Part shown: piece after piece, positions 37,110-47,325 of the stretch
Layout: each line of letters opens with the position of its first letter
Position numbering within the stretch: the first letter of the stretch is position 1
Origin: Ampullaceana balthica
Lineage: Eukaryota > Mollusca > Gastropoda > Lymnaeidae
Direction of reading: 5' to 3'
DNA: 64,000 nucleotides
Assembly: GCA_944989445.1 (NCBI GenBank)
Contig: CALYLW010000423.1
Coordinates: 288,001-352,000 of the forward strand
Notes under the pieces: model-generated
Databases searched by the model: none
What the model saw: only the letters and a program-made list of their open reading frames with translations
What the model was told of the DNA's origin: nothing
Made by a program: the position numbers and the translations under genes

Positions 37110-37640
37110 CCACGAAATATATGTGTCTAAGATGTTCAATACATTAATCTTTGTGCTGCTAGCGAACTAGATAAATTAGTGTTTCAGATTTAACAACTGA
37201 AAGCCCACCTTTAATTTTTAAGCGAATCCATGGATCTGTTTTTTTATTCAGAAAAAAAAATTATCACAGGCTAACAACAAACAATTAGAAAGAAGAAAAA
37301 AGAAGGGAAAAAAAATGAAATTTCAAAAAAATAATATTTTATTGCAAAATAACGAAAATTTTCTTTCAATTTTGACATTTGCGCAAAGGCAAAGTGTGAT
37401 AAAAATGTATTCGTTCCCAAAATCATACTGAAAATTTGTATCAAGACTAAGAATGATATTTGTAAAAACTTAAAAAAGAGATATTTACAACTTATTTGAC
37501 TATTTGTTTGAATTGTTAAAAATCACATTCACGTGAGGTCACCACATAATTTGTCAAATTTTTAGGGGTAGCAATGTAAAAAAAAATATTTAAAATTTCC
37601 AGAATGAAAAATATTTTTAAAAAACATTTTAAATCCTAGA
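37110..37640. other. 5' flank of tRNA-Tyr; duplicated at 45.2 kb
   Basis: The first 120 bases (TTAATCTTTGTGCTGCTAGC and onwards) are repeated at 45213-45348. The remainder is AT-rich. Confidence 0.7.
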
Positions 37641-38470
37641 GAATATCAATGGCAATATGCATGCAAAGTTTGAGGCTTGTAACTATAATATTTTTTCAAC
37701 TTATCACATATCGCAGTTCTAAAAAATGAAAAAATTGCAAAGTTGAGAAAAATGAAAAAGAAGTTTAAAAATTATATTTTCAAAAATTCCGAGGTATACA
37801 AACAATATATGATACATACATCTCATTCATACATCATCCACCAGTGAAAATAACAATTTAATAATACAGACAGACAAAAATAATATATGATTCACATACT
37901 GTTTCTAACACCGCCCTGCCAAAATAAAAAGTGGCAGAGACATTAAAAAAAAATTTATATTTTCTATGACACTTCTTAAATAAAAACAACAATGTGTAAA
38001 GAATATCAATAGAAATAAAATTGCAAAGTTTGAGGCTTGTAACTATAAAAAAAATAATACTTAACAACTTATCATATTTGGCACTCTTAAAAATGAGGAA
38101 ACGCAAAGTTGAGAAAAACATAAAGAGATGTCTAAGAAAGATATTTTAAAAATTCTCAGGTATACAAACTATATAGGATACATGGATATCATTTATTCAA
38201 TATCCATGAGTAAAAAAATTTTTTTTTAATATATAGACAGACGAAAATAAACTTTAGCTCTCACAATTTTTCAAACACTACCCCCCCCCAAAAAAAAATA
38301 AAATAAAAAGTACAAAATTTAAAAAAACAAACATTGTAGGACACATTAATTTATGAAAGAAACAACAATAAACTGTGTAAAGAATATCAATAGAAATAAG
38401 CTTGCAAAGTAGAAGAGTGCAGCTACAATACTATCTCTCCTGTAAGATGTGATGACAAAAATATCATTCC
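37641..38470. repeat. Diverged tandem repeat of about 360-380 bp, two to three copies
   Basis: GAATATCAAT blocks recur at 37641, 38001 and 38382, followed by TGCAAAGTTTGAGGCTTGTA (first two), a GCAAAGTTGAGAAAA block, a GGTATACAAAC block and an ACAGACAGAC-like block. It is AT-rich with no coding potential. Confidence 0.7.
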
Positions 38471-38709
38471 CGAACAATAATAAAACATGCACTAAAAAGT
38501 TTCAATACTAACATCTAAAGACACTTTGTAATATTGACAACTAATGAATGAAACATTTTCACAAAAAATGCATAAAAATAAGAAAAGAATGTAAAGAAAG
38601 AAATATATATAATAAATTACTTAAATAAAATAATCATATCAAATTCATATTATCCACTGCGAGCTCAAACAGCTTTTCCTCGTAGATGCCAGACTTTGGT
38701 GATAATATG

Positions 38710-39216
38710 CAGGTTGAATGTATGCTGGTGTTTATTCATTTATAAAGATTATCATAGGCATATACAAAACATTCCCATAAGAGCATGGCCTGATCCAGTC
38801 ACTAAGCCACAGCTCCTTTGCTGACATTCAAAAGTTGCAGTCATACACCTGTTGAGTAAGAAGACGAGGTGACGAAGGCACACATGCTGCATGAAACTAA
38901 ATAAATCCAGTTCAGTGTGTGTTTATGTTCATTTCGACTGAGGAAGTGTCCCCCAACATTCAGCCATGGAAAGTCTTGAAATAGCAGCTGAAAGACATCG
39001 ATCTGCATGAATGACGAAGCAAAGAGCCATTAGATGTACCGATGTGATGCCCAGTGATTTTTCAGTTCTTGAAGCTGATGGCGGAGAGAAGTGACCATTG
39101 TTCATAGCTGGTGGTGAAGAGTTACTCCAGTTCTTTGAAGATAGTACTATCATAAAACTGGTCTGCTCTTCATCAGGTGCCTGGCTCTTCTTATCCTGGA
39201 GGGGTTTTATCACCTG
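38710..39216 (-). CDS. Possible terminal exon with 3' UTR, unknown product
   Basis: On the minus strand an acceptor (TTTTCTAAAATGCAG) is followed by an open frame of about 95 codons to the TGA at 38929. A candidate poly(A) signal AATAAA is at 38736-38731, about 190 bases after the stop. The frame starts VIKPLQDKKSQAPDEEQTSF, is Ser/Pro-rich in the middle (SSKNWSNSSPPAMNN) and has a short hydrophobic stretch. The local base composition is more gene-like than the flanks. I recognise no family and cannot place an upstream exon, because the hAT insertion starts 500 bases upstream. It could also be a non-coding terminal exon. Confidence 0.3.
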
Positions 39217-39701
39217 CATTTTAGAAAATAAAAAAAGTTGTATTATTAGAAATTAGATGCAAATGTAGGCAAAAAGTATTGAGTAATGATAATAGGATTA
39301 TAACTATTTGTTATGATTTTTCTTCTTTGTATATATCTGTTTTTAATTTTAGGATATTTAGTATTATTGCACTCAATTTTTCATTGATATTCATCATCAT
39401 GCTTGTCATTGACCACATTTGTTGTCATTGACAACGAAATAATTTTGTTCACCGTCATTTCAAATTAGACACATGTTACGAGGTCAAACATAAGGAAATG
39501 AGAACTTGAATGTTTATTTCTATTAAAATATATCATTTTACATTGAAATTTGATATTATTTGGCACCGATAGCCATTAGCCATTATTTAATTTGTAGTCC
39601 CTTACACATAAGCGTATCATTATCATGTTTCATAAGATAGTAATTTCTTAATAGCCGCGATGGCTATGCCTAATACTAGTACTAGTAGCCTACTAGTATT
39701 A
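39217..39701. other. Spacer, no gene seen
   Basis: AT-rich. It ends at the left target-site duplication of the hAT element. Confidence 0.4.
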
Positions 39702-40001
39702 CTACAACTCAGGGGCGGATTAAGACTCCACGGGGCCCCTGGCTGCAATTCAAACTGGGCCCTATCCAGCCAGCGTCCCTTTAAATAAAATGATTTGTGA
39801 CAGCTAATAATATAAAACTATGACTGTAACTTGTAACTAAATAGTCCACTGGTTCCTTTCTGATAATTTTTATGTACTACGGTTCGGATTCATCAAAACA
39901 CTGAACAAGAATAAATGACTGTTTGCCGGTATCATAAACTTGAGTGTAAAAAGATAATGTTTTAAAAAAAAGACAAATTTAAAAAAAAAGTTACACCCCC
40001 C

Positions 40002-40069
40002 CTCGGGAATCGAACCCGACACCGCTTGCACTGCAAGCCTTGTACGCTACTACAAGACCACCAGATCTT
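40002..40069 (-). repeat. tRNA-like sequence inside the hAT element
   Basis: On the minus strand a T arm TCGGGTTCGATTCCCGA with a perfect B box (GGTTCGATTCC) follows an arm-like GGCTTGCAGTGCAAGC. A run of nine Ts follows about a dozen bases after the T arm. The acceptor stem does not pair (GGGGGGG on the 3' side has no partner) and the A box is poor. It is tRNA-derived rather than a working tRNA gene, and I cannot assign an anticodon. Confidence 0.4.
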
Positions 40070-40243
40070 AATGGGAAAGTTAAATTAAAAATATATAATA
40101 CGTATTCACTATCGGGTCCAAATCCGAATAGCGATCAGATTAATACATAAGATTTTATTACTTTATTTAATTTATATTTTTCGGGATTCACTCAAAAATG
40201 TGTCCACCTTTATTATAAAATATACTAAATTTGGGGGCCCCTA

Positions 40244-40929
40244 CCACAAAATATCTAACAAGTGACCCCCACTCTAAAAACAGCCAGATTGTCATCCTCA
40301 CTGATGCTAAGACAGTGCTCCAGTCTCTCAAAATCCCAAACGCCATGATCAATCAGACACTCAGTACAGAACTATTGAAACTGAGCAAAATAACAAAAGA
40401 ACTCATTCTCCAATGGATCCCTTGACATGTGGAACTTGAAAGAAATGACACTGCTGACTCCTTGGCAAAAACTGGAGGCAGTAAAAAACCAGGCAGAGCC
40501 ATCTCTACACCACGAAGAAATCAAAGCAATACTCAAAAGAAGTGAATCTGAAAGATGGTCCGAGCTCAAAGAAAACCACCCAAAAAGTGATGCATACTTC
40601 AAACTCCCCCGCCAATCACAAAACATCATTTTCAGGCTAAGGACGGGCCACAACAAACTTAGGCAACACATGTTCCGCCAACTTCGAATTGGAGAAAGTG
40701 AAATGTGCCCCTGCGGGACAGCTGCGGAAAATGCGGAACATGTTCTCCAAAACTGCCCTCTGTACCACCATACCCGGACAGACATATGGCCCCAGGAAGC
40801 TACCCTCGATGACAAACTCTATGGTGGACTGGACCAACTGACAGCCACAGCGCAGTTCATGACAAATATAGGACTTGCTGTCTAAATCCTCTATCAAAAG
40901 ATTTTGAGAACGAAGAAGAAGAAGAAGAA
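40244..40929 (+). mobile_element. LINE fragment: RNase H and C-terminal zinc motif
   Basis: It is flanked by perfect 11-bp duplications GGGGGCCCCTA (40233-40243 and 40930-40940) and ends in a (GAA)n tail. The first frame has the RNase H motif VILTDAKTVLQSL, then WIP-stop-HVELERNDTADSLAK, where an expected Gly codon has become TGA. After a frameshift near 40480 the second frame continues through FRLRTGHNKLRQHMF to MCPCGTAAENAEHVLQNCP, the CCHC-type tail found after RNase H in Jockey/I-like LINEs. It is 5'-truncated and inactive, nested in the hAT element. Confidence 0.85.
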
Positions 40930-41005
40930 GGGGGCCCCTAAATCATCGGGGGCCCCTGGCTTTAGCCCGTTCAGCCCCCCCTCTTAATCCGCCATAGCTA
41001 CAACT

Positions 41006-41303
41006 GAAACTGCTTTGAAAACTAACTCATTCATTCATGGTCTAAAATTACCAAAATATATTTATTAAATACAAAATTAAATTCAACTCAACTATTCAAA
41101 ACAAGAAAATTTGTACAAATTTGAACTTTTGTTTAGACATCCAAAATAAAATTGTTCGATCGATAATTGGTTGTGCTCAGTGACAATTTTAGGAAAAACC
41201 TAGCCAACAGGTCAAAAAAACCTAGATCTGAGAGAAAAAAACCTAGACACGCTAAAAATAAACAAATATGACGTCACAAAGCTACACCACCACCCTCCCC
41301 CCT
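41006..41303. other. Spacer, no gene seen
   Basis: AT-rich; no recognised feature. Confidence 0.4.
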
Positions 41304-41540
41304 TGTCACGTGTGAATCATGAGTTGGATGACGGAGAGGTCACGTGAGTGAAAGCGCAGGAAGAAGGTTCGAGAGTATTATTCAAGATTGCTAGAATGTA
41401 GTGATGATGTTTCTACGAAGTGTAACCTCAATTTGATATTCGCGTACATGGCGTTCATATTGAAGTTATTTTATTGACAATAGTATTTCAAGGATTTATT
41501 GCACGAAAGTTTGTGATATGTGAGAACGCCTACAATACAC
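41304..41540 (+). mobile_element. Diverged LTR of the same family as 42273-42585
   Basis: It starts TGTCACGTGTGAATCATG and ends near GTGAGAACGCCTACA. Shared blocks include GAGGTCACGTGAGTG, a TTTCTACG block and TAACCTCAA. The middle is rearranged and shortened. No internal region is attached, so it is probably an older solo LTR. Confidence 0.55.
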
Positions 41541-41699
41541 ATATTAATTTAATGACAGTACTATACACATAAGCTACGATAGACATTAAAAATAAAATTT
41601 GAAATGTTAATTAAACAAAGCATGTAATGACATAATGTCGTTTCATTTTTGCTGAAAAATATATATTTAAAATTATGAAATCTCTATGTATATACTTGA

Positions 41700-42000
41700 C
41701 CTAAACGAGTATGTGCAACCGAGCATGACGATTGACCCTCGCTGAGGTCAACTAATCACTGTTAACTGTTGGAAAGCGAAGGTAGTGGAGGGGTGGGGCA
41801 TGTCTTGAGACCAGCAATGCTTTTTGCATTCATGTTTTGTTGTTCACTCACAGAGTACATGTATTTCGTAGTGTATTGGTTATTACATCCCCCTGACATG
41901 AGGCAAATTTTAGGTTCAAGACCCAGCTGGCAACATTTTTTTTTAAATTTTAAAAATATTTATGATTATGACCGTTCTTTTCCCCCTTTCTTAGCGAAAA
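41700..42000 (+). mobile_element. Helitron internal fragment
   Basis: It matches the interior of 5643-6481: TATGTGCAACCGAGCATGAC, TGACCCTCGCTGAGGTCAAC, AGCGAAGGTAGTGGAGG and the tRNA-Val-like part (41862-41934). Both Helitron termini are missing. Confidence 0.65.
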
Positions 42001-42272
42001 TTAACACCGCTTCGCATGTATTTCACGAAAACAAAGTTTCTTTCAATGTCATACCAATTCCTTCATCAGGTTTCTATCGGTCGCATATTTCTGGGAAAAG
42101 ATCATAGACGAAGGCGTTGCTCTCCAACTTGACAACATGGCTGTAATATTTTTGTTTCTCAATATTGGTATAACTTTGGCGACGTGCTCTCCTTTGTCCT
42201 CAGTGACGGAAACGTAATCAAACACTCTTCAATAATATGCTCAGTACATGAATACTTCAGGAATGTATGGTG
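42001..42272. other. Spacer before the LTR
   Basis: No recognised feature. Confidence 0.4.
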
Positions 42273-42585
42273 TGTCACGTGTGATTGGCATGATTTGTGA
42301 CGAAGAGGTCACGTGAATGGTGGACGCGGGAAAAAAGGAGCCTTCCTATTGGTTGAAAGGGTTGGGTGAGCAGTTGTCAGTGGAGTTCCGTAGTGAAAGG
42401 ACGGAATGTGTGTGTGCCTCAAGATTTCCACGTTGTATAACCTCAAATGATATTTCTGTGTACAAAATATACATATTAAAGTTGTTTTGTTGAAACAAGT
42501 TCTTCAGTGGATTATTGTGCACAAGATTCTGTATTGTGAGAACGCCTACTAAAGAGTTACATATAAAATAAAGTTAAGAGTTACA
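42273..42585 (+). mobile_element. 5' LTR of a Ty3/gypsy element
   Basis: 313 bases run from TGTCACGTGTGATTGGC to GAGTTACA (TG...CA). They are followed at once by a primer-binding site and, about 850 bases on, by a gag frame. The solo LTR at 197-506 aligns end to end with it. No AATAAA/TATA pair could be assigned with confidence. The matching 3' LTR is absent, because the internal region is cut off at 45157. Confidence 0.75.
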
Positions 42586-42586
42586 T

Positions 42587-42598
42587 TGGTGTCGAAGT
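42587..42598 (+). other. Primer-binding site, tRNA-Leu type
   Basis: TGGTGTCGAAGT lies one base after the LTR end. The complement of a tRNA-Leu 3' end (CCCACTTCTGACA plus CCA) is TGGTGTCAGAAGTGGG. The site matches this with one A missing and decay after position 12. tRNA-Leu priming is known for molluscan gypsy elements of the Steamer type. Confidence 0.6.
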
Positions 42599-43433
42599 AA
42601 AAGTGATTGCCATTAGGCATAAGTTCTAAGTGAACACAGTACAAGAGATTTTAGAAAGGAGATTTCGTGGAAATAACAAGTATTGGATATTTCAAAAGGA
42701 AAAGTATTCATTAAAAGAAGAAATATTAGCAGCTATCGTATTTTGTGAATATTCAAGTTCGTAAGAAGCTGTGAATAAAATGTTGTGGTTCAATGAAAAT
42801 ACAATAATATTTCAAGATGGTGGCATAAATGCACATGGTCACAGCGAGCGGTGTATACAACTAGGTCACCTAGTTTGTTCTACGTCACAGTCGACGACAG
42901 TACAAGTATACTACACAGTGCTGGAATCTGCGTCGTGTAGGCTTGCTGTATGGTGACACACGGTGAACATATATAGGTTGTGACGTCAACAAGCTCAATG
43001 CTAGTTGATTCCAGGAAATATTTGTAAAAATAACCTGGAACTTGGAAGGCTATGGACTATTAATTATGAAGTGTGAATTAAAAATAAAGGAACGTAATTT
43101 TTATCCATTCATTGTGTGAAGAGTTTGATAATTGCAATTTTGGATTAATGGAGTGAACTAAATGTTAAAAACACTACTCGAAAATTGAAATTTTAACCAA
43201 GTGACTTTTATTCAAAACGATTGGACCATTTAATATGTTTTGTCAATCTGAGGGAGCGTATATATTAAGTATACTAAAGATCCCATGTGAGGATTCTTTT
43301 GTTGTCTCATCTTGTCAATACTAAATTGCATGGTTTAGACGTGTCACTTATTTGAACTTAACATTTTGAATTCAAGATTTGTCATTTGAAAGATTTATAA
43401 CTTTATCAATATATACCTAAATTCCTTACCAAA
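42599..43433 (+). other. Retroelement leader between primer site and gag
   Basis: About 835 bases without a long frame, in the expected place of the 5' untranslated leader. The short frame at 42771-42956 has no recognisable feature. Confidence 0.5.
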
Positions 43434-45242
43434 TTGCTGGACTCATATTATGCAATACAACTAAACATGGATTACTACGAAAGACTCACTGCCATGGCTA
43501 AAGAAATCGGACTAAGTGGACAAGATTTGAGAGATTTCATTAAAGAAAAGCTAAAAATAGCCAAAGAAGAAGAGTTGCGAGAAATAGCCAAATTAAAAGA
43601 GATGCTAAGAATAGCTGAAGAAAAAGAAAATCAAATAATAGCTGAAGAAAAAGAGAAGCTAAGAAAAGCTGAAGAAAAAGAGAATCAAAGAATTGCTGAA
43701 GAAAAAGAGAATCAAAGAATTGCTGAAGAAAAATAGAGGCAAAGACTAATAATTGAAAGAGAAGAAAGAGCTGCAAAAAGAGAATTTGAACAACTTCAAA
43801 TTGACAAGTTAAAACTACAACTTGATTTAGAGAGTAGAGGCCTCAATCCTGGTAATGAAACAAATAGAAGGTCAGCACCAAGGGATACTATCAATGTAAG
43901 AAAATATGATAGCCAGAAAGAAAAAATGGATGTTTACCTGAATTATTTCGAATCCATAATGGCTATGAAAGGCTATAATGAAGAAGATTGGCCAGCACAA
44001 TTGATGACTCAACTAACTGGAGAAGCATTTGAAGCTTCCAACAGTGTAGCCAAAGAAGACAAAAGCATATATAAAAATGTCAAGAAGGCACTTCTATGTC
44101 ATTTTGGAAAGTCAGAAAATGATTATAGAAAAGAATTTCATGAAATGAGAATCAAGATGGACAAAGATCCACAGATCATAGTGCATGAAGCACAAGTAAA
44201 ACTAACAAAATGGCTTGAACTGACAGCAATAGATACGAGCAATCCAAAGGCCATACTAGACATGGTGTTAATTGAAAAGTTTTTAGAAAATGCAACACCA
44301 ACTCTATTCACATATTTAACTGATAAGAAAGTTCGTACTCAAGCAGAACTAACAAATGCATTACGAACATTCAAAGACTCTCATCCGAATGTGGAAATTA
44401 AAAGTCAAGAAAAAAGGCAAGGTATGAGAAACCAGAGTCTGCCTAACCAAGGCAACAGACAGTCTATTTGCTGGTACTGTAACAAGCCAGGACATATGGC
44501 GAAGCAGTGTTACCACAATAAAGGACAACCAAATAGGGTGTCACCTATTGGCAGCCCTATAAGAAAGAAAACAGAAGAAAGATCAAGACAAGATCACTTT
44601 GAAAACAAAGGTAGACAAGCATGGAAAGAAAAATATCATAATTCCAAACATAGAGATTATGATCAAGATAGACAATTATGGAGAGAAAAATATAATCATA
44701 ATTCCAGACACAGAGATTATGATCAAGAAAGACAATCATGGAGAGAAAGAAATAATCATAATTCCATAAATAGAGATTATAATCAAAGCAGAAGATCATG
44801 GAGAGGCAAATACAATTTTGATTCAAGAAAAAGAAATTATGATCAATCAATTCAATCATGGAGAAAGAATGAAAACCAAGACATGAATGATAGAAAAATA
44901 ATAAAGTTAAATCGAGCACAAAAAGAAACTGGTGACACTGTAGCCACTATTGACAATCAAACATATGATAGAAGAAAAATGAATCAAGAAGAAAGGAGCA
45001 CTTGTGACACTTTAGCCACTATTAAAAATCAAGTATATGGTAAAAGGGATGAAAACCATAGTATCAGAGATAAAGATGGTACTAGTGAATCTGAAACCAT
45101 TCGTGTGGAATCATCTGATGTAGGAAGAACAATTGGTTGTTTATTAAGCAGAATGAAAGGATCGCTTCAATCATTCTACAGTCCTCCGTTCTACCAACTG
45201 AGCTATCGGGGGCCATGTAATTTATGTGTCCAAGATGTTTAA
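43434..45242 (+). pseudogene. Ty3/gypsy Gag with zinc knuckle, Arg/Trp repeats and start of a KH domain; broken
   Basis: One frame runs from ATG 43434 (or 43467) to 45242, interrupted only by a TAG at 43734-43736, where neighbouring repeat units have GAG. Order: a Lys/Glu coiled coil with repeated IAEEKE units (43540-43800); a capsid-like helical region with YRKEFHEMRIKM and LIEKFLENATPTL blocks like SCAN/gypsy capsid (43926-44400); one CX2CX4HX4C zinc knuckle (44469-44510); four to five Arg/Trp-rich repeats of the HRDYDQ-R-WREKYN type (44600-44870); two diverged CDT-ATI-NQ-Y spacers; and the opening of a KH domain (SSDVGRTIG, 45112-45150). From 45157 the frame reads antisense tRNA-Tyr sequence, so the KH domain and all of Pol are missing. 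It would have packaged the element RNA; it is now dead. Confidence 0.8.
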
Positions 45243-45348
45243 TAAATTAATCTTTGTGCTGCTAGCAAACTAGATAAATTAGTGTTTCAGATTTAAAAAC
45301 TTAAAGATTACTTTTAATTAGCCCACCTTTAATTTTTAAGCAAATCGT
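45157..45348 (-). pseudogene. Truncated tRNA-Tyr plus its 5' flank, duplicated into the retroelement
   Basis: On the minus strand 45212-45157 is the 5' half of tRNA-Tyr, including the intron region, with changes that break the acceptor (TCGGGGG for TCGCGGG) and a CGTTCT change in the D arm. It stops in the 3' side of the anticodon stem. Beyond it, 45213-45348 matches the 5' flank of the intact gene at 37110-37230. The junction with gag shares AAGGATC with the tRNA, suggesting a microhomology join. It is not functional. Confidence 0.85.
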
Positions 45349-45443
45349 TGATAATACGTCTTCGATTAGAATTTCAATGGTTTTTTTTATTGCTTTCGAG
45401 GTTAAAAATTCAATAATGTGAAAATTTTAAATAGACAATAGAG
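45349..45443. other. Short spacer
   Basis: AT-rich; no recognised feature. Confidence 0.4.
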
Positions 45444-45690
45444 GCCGTCCATAAAGTACGTCACGCTCCAGATGGGGGAGGGGGTGTGAGAAAGTGTGAC
45501 CGTTTGTGACAGGGGGAGGGGGGTCCGGCCATGTGTGACGTCACGCTGTTTTAAAATAAATTTTGATTATTTTTTATTCGAAAGTGTGACATACTTTAGG
45601 GGGGGGGGCGAGACGTGTGACAGTTTGTGACAGGGGGAGGGGGGCGTTAAAAATTGTCAAAAATATCGTGACGTACTTTATGGACGGCCC
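45444..45690 (+). mobile_element. MITE with long inverted ends (GGCCGTCCATAAAGTACGTC)
   Basis: The left end GGCCGTCCATAAAGTACGTC is the exact reverse complement of the right end GACGTACTTTATGGACGGCC. Purine-rich GGGGGAGGGG tracts and GTGTGAC repeats fill the interior. It is non-coding. A second copy lies in reverse orientation at 53713-53990, inside a host intron. Confidence 0.8.
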
Positions 45691-46624
45691 CATACTGTAC
45701 TAATACACCTATTCATTCTACTTAGCATACTTACTTAGAAACTTATTTTACACACTTTGATTTTGATTTGATTATTGATTTGAATGTAGCAAAGCTTACT
45801 TGTTTATGTTTATATATATATCTATTTAATGTTAACATAATCATTTTAAAAAATGTTTTCAAATGAGTCCATCTGTTGGAGTTGACCACTCAACATTACT
45901 TACTATAATTTAATGACGGCCAAATTCAGCCAGAGCCAGGGGAAAATTTAACGAAGTGTCTACCAGCCTACTGCTACAACTAGTCGCAACAATAGCCAGT
46001 AAACTTTTTTTTTAATTTAAAAAAAACACGTAATTGGCATATGTATGGTGTTGGCAAACCTGGCAATGTAACTTTTGTACTGCTTATTCTGTAAAGGGGA
46101 GGCGTGATCAAATATATTTTAATAAATTTATATTTTAGAATTAATACACACATAAATAAGCCCAAATCAGTTATTATCGTATTATATGTGTGTATAAAAT
46201 AGTATGAAGAGTTTGTTAATATATTATAAGGTAGGGATATTAACGTTTTAAGCAAAAAGCACGTTCAGGAAATGTTCTTATATCAGTTCCCATTGGTAAG
46301 AAGAAATCATTACGCAAACCAGCTTAAAATAGAATCTCCCTTTTTAACTTAAATTTGTGAACTATTATACCCTCTTATTTACACACTCTCAGATCATATC
46401 TCTTTAAATTCTCTTTTTATTACTTTTATGTAGAATTCGTGACGGTGCCCTCTTTATACACCAGCAAGTATATAAATAAACCAATCAGATTTTAGTTTTG
46501 TGAGTGCGTTCAAAATACAGAGATCCAGTCACCATTTGAAAAATGGATTTATTTGATAAACTTTGATTACTATAATATTCTAGCAGCCGTCAGCTGCGTG
46601 GGGGGGAGGGGGGCATTATGTTGT
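45691..46624. other. AT-rich spacer, no gene seen
   Basis: No exon or RNA gene recognised. Confidence 0.4.
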
Positions 46625-47325
46625 CAGTTGAGAAGTCGGAGCACACCCCTCTCCCAGTTCACCTGTTGGCCCAGTGAAGTCGGAGTACACCCCTCTCCCA
46701 GTTCACCTGTTGGCCCATGTGAAGTCGGAGCACACCCCTCTCCCAGTTCACCTGTTGGCCCAGTGAAGTCGCAGCACACCCCTCTCCCAGTTCACCTGTT
46801 GGCCCAACTGTTGTGAAGTCGGAGCACACCCCTCTCCCAGTTCACCTGTTGGCCCAACTGTTGTGAAGTCGGAGCACACCCCGCTCCCAGTTCACCTGTT
46901 GGCCAAGTTAAGTCGGAGCACACCCCTCTCCCAGTTCACATGTTGGCCCAACTGTTGTGAAGTCGGAGCACACCCCGCTCCCAGTTCACCTGTTGGCCCA
47001 GCTGTTGTGAAGTCGGTGCACACCCCTCTCCCAGTTCACCTGTTGGCCCAACTGTTGTGAAGTCGGAGCACACCCCTCTCCCAGTTCACCTGTTAGCCCA
47101 GTGAAGTCGGAGCACATCCTTCTCCCAGTTCACCTGTTGGCCCAGTGAAGTCAGAGCTCACCACTCTCCCAGTTCACCTGTTGGCCCAGTGAAGTCGGAG
47201 CACACCACTCTCCCAGTTCACCTGTTTGCCCAGTGAAGTCGGAGCACACCACTCTCCCAGTTCACCTGTTGACCTAGTGAAGTCGGAGCACACCACTCTC
47301 CCAGTTCACCTGTTGGCCCAACTGG
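46625..47325. repeat. 44/50-bp minisatellite, about 15 copies
   Basis: The unit contains GAAGTCGGAGCACACCCCTC followed by TCCCAGTTCACCTGTTGGCC. Units come in a 44-base form and a longer form with AACTGTTGT before the next unit. The Ser/Pro/Val frames across it are repeat artefacts. Confidence 0.95.

Larger units (their letters stand above)
39710..40997 (+). mobile_element. hAT-type DNA transposon remnant with perfect 8-bp target duplication
   Basis: The termini are CAGGGGCGGATTAAGA (left) and, reversed, CTATGGCGGATTAAGA (right), 13 of 16 matching. CTACAACT flanks both sides (39702-39709 and 40998-41005). The 8-bp duplication and CAGGGGCGG-type end are typical of hAT elements. No transposase remains, so it is non-autonomous. 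It contains a tRNA-like sequence (40002-40069) and a later LINE insertion (40244-40929). Without the LINE and its extra target copy it would be about 590 bases. Confidence 0.8.

Noticed and set aside
46553..47060. Ser/Pro/Val-rich plus-strand frames
   Set aside because: Translation of the 44/50-bp minisatellite.
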